This document shows positions 51,478 to 61,582 of a DNA stretch of 64,000 nucleotides, one piece after another. The notes below the pieces were generated by a model. That model was not told the DNA's origin. It did not search any database and saw nothing but the letters and a program-made list of their open reading frames with translations. How positions within the stretch are numbered: position 1 is the stretch's first letter; each line of letters opens with the position of its first letter. Source of the DNA: Lactobacillus pasteurii DSM 23907 = CRBIP 24.76 (lineage in GTDB: Bacteria > Bacillota > Bacilli > Lactobacillales > Lactobacillaceae); assembly GCF_000297025.1 (NCBI RefSeq), contig NZ_CAKD01000013.1:62001-126000 (forward strand), given 5' to 3'. A program made the position numbers and the translations under genes.

Positions 51478-52230
51478 ATGCTTACGGAAGAACGCAAAAA
51501 TTTAATTGAAGCTTATGTCAATGAACATAAGATTTGTAGTGTAACAGAATTATGCGAGTTAACTGCAAGCTCAGAGTCAACGATTAGACGAGACTTGATT
51601 AGTTTGGAAAAGGCGGGCAGAATCGAACGGGTGCACGGTGGAGCACGCTCGGTTAAGGCTTTTTCTCGTGATATTGCGCAGAAAGTTCGTTTTAATTTAA
51701 ATCGCGATACCAAAATTGCAATTGCTAAACATGCTGCTAGCTATGTTAAAGCCGGTGATTTTATTTTCCTTGATGCTGGAACGAGCATCTATGAAATGGT
51801 GCAATTTTTAAGAGAAATTCCAGACATCACTGTAGTTACTAATGGCGTCGATACTGCGATTGCATGTTTGGACCAGCAGATTCAGACTATTTTGCTAGGT
51901 GGCTACATTAAGGCGGATACCCATGCGGTAATTGGCGAAGCAGCGGTTAGTCAATTGGGACAATTGAGTTTTGATCTTAGTTTTATTGGGGCTAACGGAA
52001 TTGATTCATATGGCTTAACTACGCCGGATACTCGAGAAGCAGCGATCAAGCAACTAGAAATTGCGCAGGCTCAGCAAGTGTTTGTATTAGCTGATAGTTC
52101 TAAGATAGGTCAGAGAACCTTTGCTAAGTTTAGCGATGGGCATAATTTGGCGCTGATTTGCAATAAGTTGACTGAGCAAGAAAAGGCGATGTTGCCAGCT
52201 GATTTGCAGTTGGTAGAAATCGCGGAATAG
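51478..52230 (+). CDS. DeoR-family sugar regulator
   Basis: 250 aa from the second ATG (51478; TGAGG upstream). N-terminal HTH (LTEERKNLIEAYVNEHKICS, SSESTIRRDLISLEKAGRIE, RVHGGA) and C-terminal sugar-phosphate-sensing domain (FIFLDAGTSIYEMVQFLREI, VVTNGVDTAIACL, GGYIKADTHAVIGEAA, FIGANGIDSYGLTTPD). In lactobacilli such genes usually head fru or lac operons; here the next genes are unrelated and a terminator follows, so the regulated locus is elsewhere or lost. Confidence 0.9.
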   Translation: MLTEERKNLIEAYVNEHKICSVTELCELTASSESTIRRDLISLEKAGRIERVHGGARSVKAFSRDIAQKVRFNLNRDTKIAIAKHAASYVKAGDFIFLDAGTSIYEMVQFLREIPDITVVTNGVDTAIACLDQQIQTILLGGYIKADTHAVIGEAAVSQLGQLSFDLSFIGANGIDSYGLTTPDTREAAIKQLEIAQAQQVFVLADSSKIGQRTFAKFSDGHNLALICNKLTEQEKAMLPADLQLVEIAE

Positions 52231-52236
52231 TTTTGA

Positions 52237-52268
52237 GGTCGAATCGATTAGGATTCGGTCTTTTTTTA
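52237..52268 (+). terminator. Terminator of the DeoR gene
   Basis: GGTCGAATC/GATTCGGTC (two wobble pairs) followed by T7. Confidence 0.7.
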
Positions 52269-52416
52269 TAAAATTATCTGCCAAGCGCAAAAAAGGCTTA
52301 AGAAAATAAAGAATATCACTAATTTTTCTTTAGCCGATGTTGACTTAATGGGCACATGGTCTTCAAAAAATGCCTCTATGATATAAACCATAGTAAATCA
52401 GAAAGAGGTATTACAA

Positions 52417-52805
52417 ATGAAAAAGAGAACAGTCATTGCAACCCTACCACTTTTATCAGCAGCCATCCTTGGCGGTGTTGCTGAATCAACTACTACTAAC
52501 TACGTACAAGCAAGAAAACTAAACTTACAAAGCCAGCTAAAAAACCAGCCGGCAAAAAGCCTACTGGTAAGAAAATGAGTACTCCACCTAAAGCGGGTAA
52601 GGGCGGAGCTAATACTCAAAGCTATGATTACACCGGAACCTTGAGTGCAACCGTAAATGTTTCATCTGGTATTAAGTCGATTGGCAAGACAACCATTAAG
52701 AATTCTAAGTGGGTTGTAACTGGCAACTCAACTATTTCCAATTTGAATCTCGAAGATGGTGGTTCAATCGTCGATAGCCAAGGCAACAATGAATTTAAAA
52801 ACTAA
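52417..52805 (+). pseudogene. Small secreted protein, frameshifted
   Basis: From the ATG at 52417 (GAAAGAGG upstream) a clear signal peptide is read (MKKRTVIATLPLLSAAILGG, then YVQA), but the frame soon stops at 52576. In another frame a Lys/Pro-rich linker (LTKPAKKPAGKKPTGKK) starts directly after YVQA and continues into a small beta-type domain (LSATVNVSSGIKSIGKTTIK, TISNLNLEDGGSIVDS) ending at 52803. One missing base near 52515-52521 (GCAAGAAAACT for GCAAAGAAAACT) would join them. Original protein about 129 aa, function unknown. Confidence 0.75.
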
Positions 52806-52834
52806 AAAATAATTCTTGAAATCATAAGCCACAC

Positions 52835-52867
52835 AGAGTACGGAGATAAATTTTCCGTACTCTTTTT
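52835..52867 (+). terminator. Terminator after the frameshifted secreted protein
   Basis: AGAGTACGGA ... TCCGTACTCT with T5. Confidence 0.8.
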
Positions 52868-52911
52868 GAATTCCCTAAGAAATATTTTTTGCGAATATAT
52901 GTAATAATATA

Positions 52912-52925
52912 TGTAAAGGGTTACA
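52912..52925 (+). promoter_or_regulatory. Inverted repeat upstream of the ABC exporter
   Basis: TGTAA-AGGG-TTACA, directly after an AT-rich promoter-like stretch (TATATGTAATAATATATG). Possible operator; no regulator gene adjoins. Confidence 0.4.
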
Positions 52926-52947
52926 AATTTGGATGAAGGTGAAAAAA

Positions 52948-53649
52948 GTGGCTTACATTGAAATTGTTAATTCAAGCAAAGAATATCATTCGGGAAATAC
53001 TGTGATCGTCGCAAATAAAAATATTAGCTTTGAAGTTGAAAAAGGCAAATTAGTGGTGATCTTAGGTTCATCTGGTGCTGGCAAGTCCACTTTGCTCAAT
53101 ATTTTAGGCGGCATGGATACTAACACTAGTGGGAAGGTAATTATCGATGGCAAAAACATCGCAGAATATTCTGCTAAGCAACTAACGCAATATCGTCGAA
53201 CTGATGTTGGTTTTGTTTTTCAATTTTATAACTTGATTCCTAATCTGACGGCTAAAGAAAATGTTGAACTAGCAGCTGAAATTGTCCCTAATGCAATGGA
53301 TGCAGTAGAGGCTTTGCGTGCTGTTGGACTAGAACATCGTTTGAATAATTTCCCTGCTCAATTGTCAGGTGGCGAGCAGCAGAGGGTAGCGATCGCTAGA
53401 GCAATTGCCAAAAATCCTAAACTATTGCTGTGCGATGAACCAACGGGGGCGCTTGACTACAATACTGGCAAGCATGTCTTGCAGATTTTGCAAGATATGT
53501 GTAAAAGGCACGGCTCTACCGTCATAATCGTGACCCATAATGCTGCTCTTGCACAGATTGCTGATCAAGTAGTTAAGATTCATGATGGACAAGTAAGTGA
53601 GATTATCTTCAATGATCATCCCATGGGTATTAAAGATATTGAATGGTAG
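52948..53649 (+). CDS. ABC transporter ATP-binding protein (MacB/LolD type)
   Basis: 233 aa from a GTG at 52948, chosen because AAGGTG lies six bases before it; an upstream ATG (52933) has no site. Walker [22 protein letters not shown]-loop [12 protein letters not shown], signature [14 protein letters not shown], Walker [13 protein letters not shown], and the H-loop His in VTHNAALAQ. This is the group that pairs with FtsX-type permeases to extrude peptides, antibiotics or lipids. The permease gene begins ten bases after its stop. Confidence 0.92.
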   Translation: MAYIEIVNSSKEYHSGNTVIVANKNISFEVEKGKLVVILGSSGAGKSTLLNILGGMDTNTSGKVIIDGKNIAEYSAKQLTQYRRTDVGFVFQFYNLIPNLTAKENVELAAEIVPNAMDAVEALRAVGLEHRLNNFPAQLSGGEQQRVAIARAIAKNPKLLLCDEPTGALDYNTGKHVLQILQDMCKRHGSTVIIVTHNAALAQIADQVVKIHDGQVSEIIFNDHPMGIKDIEW

Positions 53650-53658
53650 GTGAGCAAA

Positions 53659-56244
53659 ATGAAGCATCGAGCAATTTGGCGTGATACTTGGCGAACGATT
53701 CTCAAGAGCCAAGGTAGATTTTGGTCATTATTGCTATTAGTAATGGTGGCTTCGTTTGCTTTAACCGGGTTGAAAATTACGGGATCCGACATGCGAGATA
53801 CGGCCCGCAATTTTTACCAGGAGACTAAGCTGGCTGACCTAACCCTCACATCTAATTATGGCTTTGATCAAAAAGACCGCACTTTAGTCGAAAAAAAGGC
53901 GGGCAACTCTCAAATAGATTGGGGATACTTTCAAGATACAACCATTAATGGCAACAAGCAGCCACTTCGTTTATATTCTTTGACCAAAAATATTTCCAAG
54001 TACCAATTGGTCCAAGGAAAGATGCCGACGAAAGCAAATGAAGTTGCCATCTCTTATTTGCTAGCTGATAAATATCATTTGGGCCAAAAGCTAAAACTCG
54101 ATCAACATCAACTACTTAAAAATTCCGAGCTAAAGGTAGTTGGTTTTGTCAGATCAAGTGAGCACACCAATAGTCTTGAAACGGGTGCTACTAATATTGG
54201 CGATGGCCAGCTAGCTGGTGTTGGCGTTATGACCAAATCAGCCTTTAAGTCAGGCAAGTATCTGATTGGCCGAATTCGCTTTAAGCAAACTGCTAAGCTA
54301 GACCCATATGCTAAGGCTTACACCGATTATGTTGCCAAAAAGCAAAAGGCTTTAGAGCAAGCTTTAGCTATTCGGGCCAAGACTAAAGAAAAGGCTACTA
54401 ATGATGAAATCAAGCAGGCAGAAGTCAAGCTTGCGAGTGCCAAAAAAGAGTTAAAGACGCAAAGTCAATATGCAAAGCTGGATCCAGCTATAGCCAAAAA
54501 AGTAAATCAAGCTCAAAAAAAGCTCTCTAATCAAACAATGAAATTAGCCAAGACCAAGTTGCAAATTGCTAAACTAGGCAAGCCTAAATTTACCGTTAAC
54601 GATCGCAATCAAGATAGTGGCTATACAACTTATCATTCTAATTCTTTAAAGATAGATTTGATTGCCAATGTCTTTCCGGCCTTTCTATTTGCAATCGCTG
54701 CTTTGGTGAGCTGGAATGCGATGACTAGATTTGTTGAAGAAGAACGGCTCAATATTGGTGCTATGAAGGCGCTAGGTTATAGCAATTTTGCCATTAGCAC
54801 AAAGTTTGTCTTCTATGGTCTAATTGCGACTATTCCAGGCGTGATTATTGGTAGCTTGATTGGATCGTATTATTTACCGCGGAAAATTTTTACCGCTTAT
54901 GCAATTAATTCAACCATGACGGGATTCGTCGCCAAATTCCCGTGGTCTGCCTTTCTAATCTCACTAATAATTTCGCTAATTTGTACAAGTGGAGCAGCGA
55001 TTATTCAATTGCGTGTAACCTTTAAAAGTAAACCGGCTGCCCTATTATTGCCTAAACCTCCAACCCATGGCTCACGCATCTTGCTAGAGCGAATTACGCC
55101 ATTATGGAAGAGACTTAGCTTTAATCGTAAAGTAACCATGCGCAATCTTTTCCGCTATAAGAGCAGAATGCTGATGACGATTTTTGGCGTGGCTGGTTGT
55201 ACTGGACTACTGGTCATGGGATTTGGGATTAATGACTCGCTAAAAGGAATTAGTCAAAGACAATTTGATCACATAATTAATTATGATTTGTTAGCAGTTA
55301 AAGAAAATTATGTTTCCAATAAGGCCAAGAATCAACTTGATGATTTGCTAGCTTCAAAGAAAGTTCGCAAAGCATCTGCAATTCATTTTGAATCCTGGAA
55401 GAAAAAAATTAAGGTCGACACTGCTCAGCAGCAGATTTCAGTTATCGTAGCTAAGCCAAGCGACATCGCAAAATATTTCAAATTATATGATGCGAAAAGC
55501 CATCAAGCAATTACAGTGCCAAAAGATGGCATAGTTATTTCTGAAAAATTGGCTAAATTGTTAAATGCTAAGGTAGGGTCCAAAGTTAGCTTCAAAAATC
55601 ATCAATTTAAGGTAGCTAAAATTACTGAAATGTATTTAGGACACTATCTATTGATGAGTCCAAAGCAATATCAGGCAAGTTTTGGAAAAAAGGCCAAGGC
55701 AAATAGCTATTTTATTAGTCTAAAAAATCATGGCAAAAATAGCGTCCATAATTTTGCTAGCGCCTTGCTGGATACAGAGGCAATTCAAGGAGTCAATATC
55801 AGTATCGATAATCGAATGATGATTGATGATATGATCTCCAGTTTGAATCAGGTTATGTTTTTGTTAATTTTGATCGCTGGAAGTTTAGCGGTTGTGGTTT
55901 TGTACAACTTGACTAATACCAACGTTGAAGAGCGGATCAGAGAATTATCGACTTTGAAGGTTTTGGGCTTCTTTGATAAGGAAGTAACGCTATATATTTA
56001 CCGTGAAACAATTATTTTATCAATTATCGGGATTTTAGCTGGCTATGGCTGGGGTAAGTGGCTACACTTCTTCATTATCGATAATTTGCCACCGACTAAT
56101 GCCATGTTTGATCCTAATACTTATTGGACTAACTACTTGTTATCAGCCCTGATTCCATTGACGATAACTTTTGTTTTGGCATTGATTGTCTACCGCAAGA
56201 TCAAGACGGTGGATATGCTAGATGCATTGCAATCTGTTGAATAG
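53659..56244 (+). CDS. FtsX-type ABC permease
   Basis: 861 aa from the ATG at 53659 (GGTGAG upstream). N-terminal helix (FWSLLLLVMVASFALTGLKI), a large extracytoplasmic part with a coiled coil (about 215-295, AKKQKALEQALAIRAKTKEK, QAEVKLASAKKELKTQS), FtsX core one (FPAFLFAIAALVSWNAMTRF, FYGLIATIPGVIIGSLIGSY), a second extracytoplasmic part (about 530-720) and FtsX core two (VMFLLILIAGSLAVVVLYNL, IIGILAGYGWGKW). Two-FtsX-domain permeases of this size often serve antimicrobial-peptide resistance or lipid export; no sensor genes are near to decide. Confidence 0.88.
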   Translation: MKHRAIWRDTWRTILKSQGRFWSLLLLVMVASFALTGLKITGSDMRDTARNFYQETKLADLTLTSNYGFDQKDRTLVEKKAGNSQIDWGYFQDTTINGNKQPLRLYSLTKNISKYQLVQGKMPTKANEVAISYLLADKYHLGQKLKLDQHQLLKNSELKVVGFVRSSEHTNSLETGATNIGDGQLAGVGVMTKSAFKSGKYLIGRIRFKQTAKLDPYAKAYTDYVAKKQKALEQALAIRAKTKEKATNDEIKQAEVKLASAKKELKTQSQYAKLDPAIAKKVNQAQKKLSNQTMKLAKTKLQIAKLGKPKFTVNDRNQDSGYTTYHSNSLKIDLIANVFPAFLFAIAALVSWNAMTRFVEEERLNIGAMKALGYSNFAISTKFVFYGLIATIPGVIIGSLIGSYYLPRKIFTAYAINSTMTGFVAKFPWSAFLISLIISLICTSGAAIIQLRVTFKSKPAALLLPKPPTHGSRILLERITPLWKRLSFNRKVTMRNLFRYKSRMLMTIFGVAGCTGLLVMGFGINDSLKGISQRQFDHIINYDLLAVKENYVSNKAKNQLDDLLASKKVRKASAIHFESWKKKIKVDTAQQQISVIVAKPSDIAKYFKLYDAKSHQAITVPKDGIVISEKLAKLLNAKVGSKVSFKNHQFKVAKITEMYLGHYLLMSPKQYQASFGKKAKANSYFISLKNHGKNSVHNFASALLDTEAIQGVNISIDNRMMIDDMISSLNQVMFLLILIAGSLAVVVLYNLTNTNVEERIRELSTLKVLGFFDKEVTLYIYRETIILSIIGILAGYGWGKWLHFFIIDNLPPTNAMFDPNTYWTNYLLSALIPLTITFVLALIVYRKIKTVDMLDALQSVE

Positions 56245-56290
56245 TAATTATTTATTATTTCAATTATATATATTTTTATTTAAATCAACA

Positions 56291-56335
56291 AGCATTCATC
56301 AAAGGTGATTTTAGCCACGTGATGAGTGCTTTTTG
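56291..56335 (+). terminator. Terminator of the ABC exporter operon
   Basis: AGCATTCATCA ... TGATGAGTGCT, then T5; one mismatch-type wobble. Confidence 0.75.
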
Positions 56336-56468
56336 TTCGCCTTTCTAAGAAAATTAATCACTGTCAATGTATACAAGTGTAAAAGCTTTGATTAGAGATA
56401 ACAGGCGTTATATAATTAAAGTAAGAAGAGTAATATTGGACATTTTTTTCTTAGAAAGAGGCCCCAAC

Positions 56469-59400
56469 ATGAGATTTGAAAAGTATCCAAAATACACTTT
56501 AAGAAAGTTAACAATTGGCCTTACTTCAGTAATTGTGGGTACTATTATTTTAACAAGTCACAATGCTCATGCTGCTGAAGAAAATGTTGCGTCGATTGCT
56601 AATGTTGAAACAATGGAAAATGTTTTAAATAATAGCCCTAACACTCCGGTTGAAAATAACCAGAATATCGAAACTGCAAGTCAGCAGGCTGCTTCAAATG
56701 AAGCGACTATTAATGCAGTTGATGAAACGAATCTTTCAACTGACGATGGTATCCAAGCAGCTACTACACCAACTACCTTGCCAGTCGATCCCGATGCAAA
56801 TCAGACAGCAGAAGATCCACTTAAATTAGATAAGCCAAGCGATATAAAAAGCGATCAGGATCCAACTAATCCGATCGTTAAAGAAGATACCAATGCTGAA
56901 GGCAAGCCAAATGATCAATTGATTGTTAGTGATGAAAAAGTTGCTAACCCTTCAGAATATGCAGTTTATTTAACTTTTAAAGATAAAGATGGTAAAGATT
57001 ACACTACTGCGTACTTGAAAAATGGCAATTATACTGTTGAACTTGACTCAACTAAGATTGACTTTAGTACTCTGGTGCTTAATTTCTACTATAAAAGCAC
57101 AGATACTGCTCATGAGACTAAGGCTAGTCTTCTGATGCGATTTAATTCAAACCTGAAAATTGATTCTTCGCGCCTAAATGGCGATATCACAATCAATTCT
57201 AAATCAGATTCGCCTTACCAATTAGTCTATCTAGCTAGCAACAAGTACATGACTTACGATGAATTAACAGCTGCTGGCAAAGACTTGAAGTCTGTTACTT
57301 ATGCATGGTTTAGATGGGAAGAAAAAAGTAAGGGCAAAGTCTTAGCACCAGGGGATGTGTTGAAGTGGCAGATTCCAGTGTTATACACAGGTAAAACTGA
57401 AGGCGCTACTGCTGTTCAAGTGACTAATAATTATGGCGGAAAGCAGGGCCGTGGAGGCTGGGCCAACTTCAAATTCCAAGAGCTATATCCTGAAATTCCA
57501 GTTGATAAGCCATCTGATGTTCCAGTGGTTCAACCAGGAGAAGATGTAGATAGCCCAATGACTTTTGAAGAAGCGGTTGATCCAAGCAAGCTAGCTGAAT
57601 GGCAGACTTTACCAAATAATTCTCAAGTAGTCGCTTATCTTAAATTCCAAGGCCTTGATGGTAAGGAATACGTCATGCCATATCTCAATGGCTTGACGCC
57701 AGAATTGCACCTTGATTACGACAAGATTGATCCTAATTCCTTTGAACTAGTATTGAATTACCGCAATACTTCTTCTACTAACGATGTCAGCTTCATTAGT
57801 AGTTGGAATTCAAAAGATTTCAAAGTTAATACAGATAAGATGGCAGCAGAGCCTGAACAAGTTACTGGCTCAGGCAAAAAGTATAACTTAACATACAAGC
57901 TTGGCGTCAATCCATATTTGACCTTTGCGGAATTTTTAAATAAAGCTGGCAGCCTTGATCGACTTGAGGGAGTTGCGATTAAGGATAAGATCAATAGCCG
58001 CGACTCTATTCAAGTCAAGATTCCATTGAAATACGTTGGAAATGGTCGCACTAGAGACAGTTTTGGCTTTTACACTAAGTATCAAAAAGTAATCTTTGAT
58101 CGTGATCCAGCTGAGATTGCGATTGATCAGCCAACTGGCGGCCGCGACAATAACGATCATGACAGCACTAATCCAATTGTTTTGAAAAATTATGACCAAG
58201 TAAAAGATGCAGACTTAAGTAGGTGGTTTGAATACGCTAAGGGTAAAGCAACAATTTACCTTAAATTTAAAGGTAAGGATGGAAAAGACTACGTAACGCC
58301 ATACTTAAGTGGTAGCGGCAGAAATGTTACTACGCCAGACTTCTTGATCGACTACAGCCAGATTGATCCAAATAGCTTAGAATTAGTTGTTTTATACCAA
58401 AATGGCGATGAAAACCATGATCCATACTTGCTAGTTGATTTCAATAAAATTTACGGCAAGACTGGTTACCAAGTAGATCCAAGCCGGCACGCAGATCTTA
58501 AGTGGACAGCAGAAAGTAAGTTGCATAATGACTATGAATTCTACTACTACTTGAATGATGGCAAGGAAAGATCGCTAGCTGAAACAGTTGCTGATAACAT
58601 GACAGTTACTGATCTTCGCGGATTACGATTAAAGGGTAAGCAAATTGAAGCCAATGATTTGGTGAAATTCACTATTCCTTTGCTCTACAAGGGTGACCAT
58701 GTTGACCGTGGCGGAATTGCCATGTCATCTTATAAAAATGGTGGTGGCATCTTAGATGTGCGTATGGCTAAGCCGATGTACAACTTTGATGAAATCAATA
58801 TGTACTTGTATCCAACTGTTAAGTATGCTGATATTGATGAAAATGGCGAAATTGTTGCTAAACAGTGGATCCACAATGAAGAGCTCGACAAGATCTTAAA
58901 TGATGCAATCAAAAATGGTGACTTAAGCTGGGATGATCTACTCATTTGGGATAACTATGGTCATCTTTTCAATGGCGGTGATGATTATGATCCATTTAGA
59001 ACTGATTACACCGGCGTTTATGATCCAAGCGAAAGAACGATTTACAGCACCACTCAAACTTTTTTGAACTTGAAAGAAATTCAAAGGTACTTGTCAGTTC
59101 ATGGCTACACTGTTCAATTTGCCAAGAATACTCACGCCGATGATCATCTAGAGCCGATGCAGATTTACGCATATGACAATAACCAATTGAAGATGTTGTA
59201 TGAAGAAAATACCGGAGATGATAAGGGTGAAATTGGAAATCCTGATAATCCAACAGGCAAGAAGGCAATTCGCTTCTACTTCTCCGTAATCCCATCAATT
59301 ATCGTCAATGATACGATTACTTACTATGCTGGCGATCCAAATAATCCTAAAGATGCAAACGGTAATTTCTACTGGGACCCACGCAATTTAGCAAGTCATG

Positions 59401-60194
59401 CTAATAATGTAAAGGACAAGATTGGTAGCAAAGATATCAATAAGGATAGTTTGCTAAAGGGTTACTACGATCCAGGTTACGATTCTAATAAGGGATTCAA
59501 AGTAGATGTATACAATGATCTGCCAAGACTGGATCCTTATGAAAAATTGGCTGATGGTTCATACAAATTAACGGTTACCATCTATGAAGAAAAAGATGAT
59601 GGCAGTTTAGTTGAAGTGCCAAAAGTTGATTTGACTAGACCTGGTAAATATACGGTGATTTACAGCCGAGTATTCTATGGGGATGAAAGAAAGCCAGTTA
59701 GTGATTATGTTACAGCCGAAAAGCGTCTAGAAGCAGATAGTACTGGCAAAGCTGGTGAGTTAATTCTTAATAAGAGCCGGGTAATCGTTTTGCCAAGAGT
59801 AATTCCTACACCAGATCCTGACAATCCGGTTGATCCGACTACACCAGAAACCCCAGATAATCCAACTACAAATCCAGAGCTTCCACAAACTGAGACGGAT
59901 GAAGAAAAGTTAACGGTTGAAGATCAAGATAAAGCTTCAAACCAAAATGGCAAAAATGATCAGGCAAAAGATGACAAAGTTACTGTTGATCATGAAAAGA
60001 TCAAGCTGGTAGCTAAAGATGAAGAGAAAAATGCTGCTATTAGAGATTTAGCAACTGACTCAAATGCTCAAAAATTGCCAGAAACTGGCGAAAAGAAAAA
60101 TCCAGTAATTTGGGGATTTATTCTAGCCCTAGTCAGTTTGCTAACATTATTTGGCATCGACCTACGGCAAAAAGATCAATCTAGTGAAAATTAA
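56469..60194 (+). CDS. YSIRK/LPXTG surface protein with three repeated modules
   Basis: 1241 aa from the ATG at 56469 (GAAAGAGG upstream). YSIRK-type signal (YPKYTLRKLTIGLTSVIVGT) cleaved after AHAAEE. An acidic Asn/Gln/Thr-rich region is followed by three related modules of about 200 residues (starting near 160, 375 and 590), each with the pattern Y-L-x-F-K/Q-x-x-D-G-K-x-Y-x-x-x-Y-L followed by I-D-x-x-S/F-x-x-L-V-L. A further domain (about 790-1000) precedes a Pro/Asp/Thr stretch and the sortase signal LPETG (about 1202) with hydrophobic tail and basic end. An earlier LPQTE at about 1136 is not a full motif. Cell-wall-anchored; likely adhesive, ligand unknown. Confidence 0.88.
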   Translation: MRFEKYPKYTLRKLTIGLTSVIVGTIILTSHNAHAAEENVASIANVETMENVLNNSPNTPVENNQNIETASQQAASNEATINAVDETNLSTDDGIQAATTPTTLPVDPDANQTAEDPLKLDKPSDIKSDQDPTNPIVKEDTNAEGKPNDQLIVSDEKVANPSEYAVYLTFKDKDGKDYTTAYLKNGNYTVELDSTKIDFSTLVLNFYYKSTDTAHETKASLLMRFNSNLKIDSSRLNGDITINSKSDSPYQLVYLASNKYMTYDELTAAGKDLKSVTYAWFRWEEKSKGKVLAPGDVLKWQIPVLYTGKTEGATAVQVTNNYGGKQGRGGWANFKFQELYPEIPVDKPSDVPVVQPGEDVDSPMTFEEAVDPSKLAEWQTLPNNSQVVAYLKFQGLDGKEYVMPYLNGLTPELHLDYDKIDPNSFELVLNYRNTSSTNDVSFISSWNSKDFKVNTDKMAAEPEQVTGSGKKYNLTYKLGVNPYLTFAEFLNKAGSLDRLEGVAIKDKINSRDSIQVKIPLKYVGNGRTRDSFGFYTKYQKVIFDRDPAEIAIDQPTGGRDNNDHDSTNPIVLKNYDQVKDADLSRWFEYAKGKATIYLKFKGKDGKDYVTPYLSGSGRNVTTPDFLIDYSQIDPNSLELVVLYQNGDENHDPYLLVDFNKIYGKTGYQVDPSRHADLKWTAESKLHNDYEFYYYLNDGKERSLAETVADNMTVTDLRGLRLKGKQIEANDLVKFTIPLLYKGDHVDRGGIAMSSYKNGGGILDVRMAKPMYNFDEINMYLYPTVKYADIDENGEIVAKQWIHNEELDKILNDAIKNGDLSWDDLLIWDNYGHLFNGGDDYDPFRTDYTGVYDPSERTIYSTTQTFLNLKEIQRYLSVHGYTVQFAKNTHADDHLEPMQIYAYDNNQLKMLYEENTGDDKGEIGNPDNPTGKKAIRFYFSVIPSIIVNDTITYYAGDPNNPKDANGNFYWDPRNLASHANNVKDKIGSKDINKDSLLKGYYDPGYDSNKGFKVDVYNDLPRLDPYEKLADGSYKLTVTIYEEKDDGSLVEVPKVDLTRPGKYTVIYSRVFYGDERKPVSDYVTAEKRLEADSTGKAGELILNKSRVIVLPRVIPTPDPDNPVDPTTPETPDNPTTNPELPQTETDEEKLTVEDQDKASNQNGKNDQAKDDKVTVDHEKIKLVAKDEEKNAAIRDLATDSNAQKLPETGEKKNPVIWGFILALVSLLTLFGIDLRQKDQSSEN

Positions 60195-60198
60195 TAGT

Positions 60199-60237
60199 AA
60201 AAAACGGAACGATCATTTTTTCGATTGTTCCGTTTTT
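60199..60237. terminator. Bidirectional terminator
   Basis: AAAAACGGAACGATC pairs with GATTGTTCCGTTTTT between the LPXTG gene and the convergent monooxygenase gene. Confidence 0.85.
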
Positions 60238-60247
60238 GTATCTAATT

Positions 60248-61315
60248 TCACAAATCACTAGTGGTATATTTTTTAACCGCAGGGACAATTTTTTCGCCTA
60301 ACATGTAAATTGTATCCATTACTTTTTCAAAAGGTAAAGCACCAAAATCGATTTCTGCCATGTAGCGTTGATTATTGAAAATTTCGTGTTGGTAGAGGAT
60401 TTTTTCTAAAATTTCTTGTGGGCTGCCAAGCACCATTACATCATCTGGCTCGCTGCTATGTTCGAAAATCCGTTTATTGAAGGTATCGCCGTTAGCTAGC
60501 ATAATTCCATTGTTTAGGTAAGGATAAAATTCTTCTTTAGCAGTTTCGGCATCTTTAGCAGTATATAGCAATCCAGCAGTAGTCAAAGGATAATCGTCAG
60601 GATTAAAGCCATTTGCTTCTAGACTGTTGCGCCAAGCATCAATTGATCGCTCAAAGATGCGAATATCGCCACCGAGCATAGCGATCATCATTGGCACGCC
60701 TTTTTTGCCAGCTTTAATTGCACTAGCGGCAGGTCCGCCAACAGCACGCCAAATTGGCATTTTGCCAGTCAATGGCCGAGGCAAGACTTCCGCATCCTCA
60801 AGTGGGGCACGGAATTTGCCTTGCCAAGTCACTTTTTCGTTTTCATTGATTTGTCTTAAGAGATCAAATTTTTCTTCGAAAAGTTCTTTATAATCATCGA
60901 TGTTGTAGCCAAGTAGCTTGAAAAGCCCAACTCTAGAAGCTCGGCCAGCAGTAATTTCTGCTCGTCCGCCAGAGATTAGGTCTAAAGTCGCAAAGTTTTC
61001 GTAAATGCGAACGGGATCGGAAGTTGAAGCAATGGTAGCAGCTGAGCCGATCTTAATATTTTTAGTTTGCTGGGCAATTGCACCTAGAATAACGGCATGA
61101 GCCTGACTGACAAAGTATTCTTGATGACTTTCGCCTAAGTTGAAGACATCAAGTCCAGCCTCGTCGGCTAATTTTGCCATTTCGATAATTTGTTTAATTC
61201 GCTCTTGTGGCGAAATACGTTTACCCGTATGAGGATCAGGCATGTGCTCGCCTAAGGTATAAATTCCTAATTCTAAGCCTTTGCTTGGATCAATTCGAAA
61301 ATCTTTCATGGACAT
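60248..61315 (-). CDS. Luciferase-like flavin-dependent monooxygenase (LLM class)
   Basis: 355 aa; AGAAGG lies eight bases before the ATG at 61315. TIM-barrel layout: GLDVFNLGESHQEYFVSQAH, IKIGSAATIASTSDPVRIYE, ATLDLISGGRAEITAGRASR, then PIWRAVGGPAASAIKAGKKG, all typical of the bacterial LLM class. These enzymes use reduced flavin (FMNH2 or F420H2; F420 is not expected here). Substrate unknown. Single gene. Confidence 0.88.
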   Translation of the reverse strand: MSMKDFRIDPSKGLELGIYTLGEHMPDPHTGKRISPQERIKQIIEMAKLADEAGLDVFNLGESHQEYFVSQAHAVILGAIAQQTKNIKIGSAATIASTSDPVRIYENFATLDLISGGRAEITAGRASRVGLFKLLGYNIDDYKELFEEKFDLLRQINENEKVTWQGKFRAPLEDAEVLPRPLTGKMPIWRAVGGPAASAIKAGKKGVPMMIAMLGGDIRIFERSIDAWRNSLEANGFNPDDYPLTTAGLLYTAKDAETAKEEFYPYLNNGIMLANGDTFNKRIFEHSSEPDDVMVLGSPQEILEKILYQHEIFNNQRYMAEIDFGALPFEKVMDTIYMLGEKIVPAVKKYTTSDL

Positions 61316-61526
61316 GGATATAGCCTTCTTTCTGCTTTTACTTACTTTTAGTAAGTAAATTATAAAACGTGAAAATTAAAAATGCAAATAGAAAAAATTC
61401 CAACTTTTACCGTGCTATATTTGAAAATCATTTCACAAAGTTAAATACGTATTTTCCCGGAAAAATAAAATTTCTAGTATTTTCTATTTGCCATTTCACA
61501 AAAGCTGTGGTTAAATAACAAATGTA

Positions 61527-61542
61527 ATGATAACGCTTTCAT
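61527..61542 (+). promoter_or_regulatory. cre site upstream of the GlcD-type oxidase
   Basis: ATGATAACGCTTTCAT matches the CcpA cre consensus at 15 of 16 positions, 40 bases before the start codon. Suggests catabolite repression. A matching -35/-10 pair was not clear. Confidence 0.65.
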
Positions 61543-61582
61543 AAAATGAAAGATCCAAACTTAGAAAGTGGGAATAAAAAAT

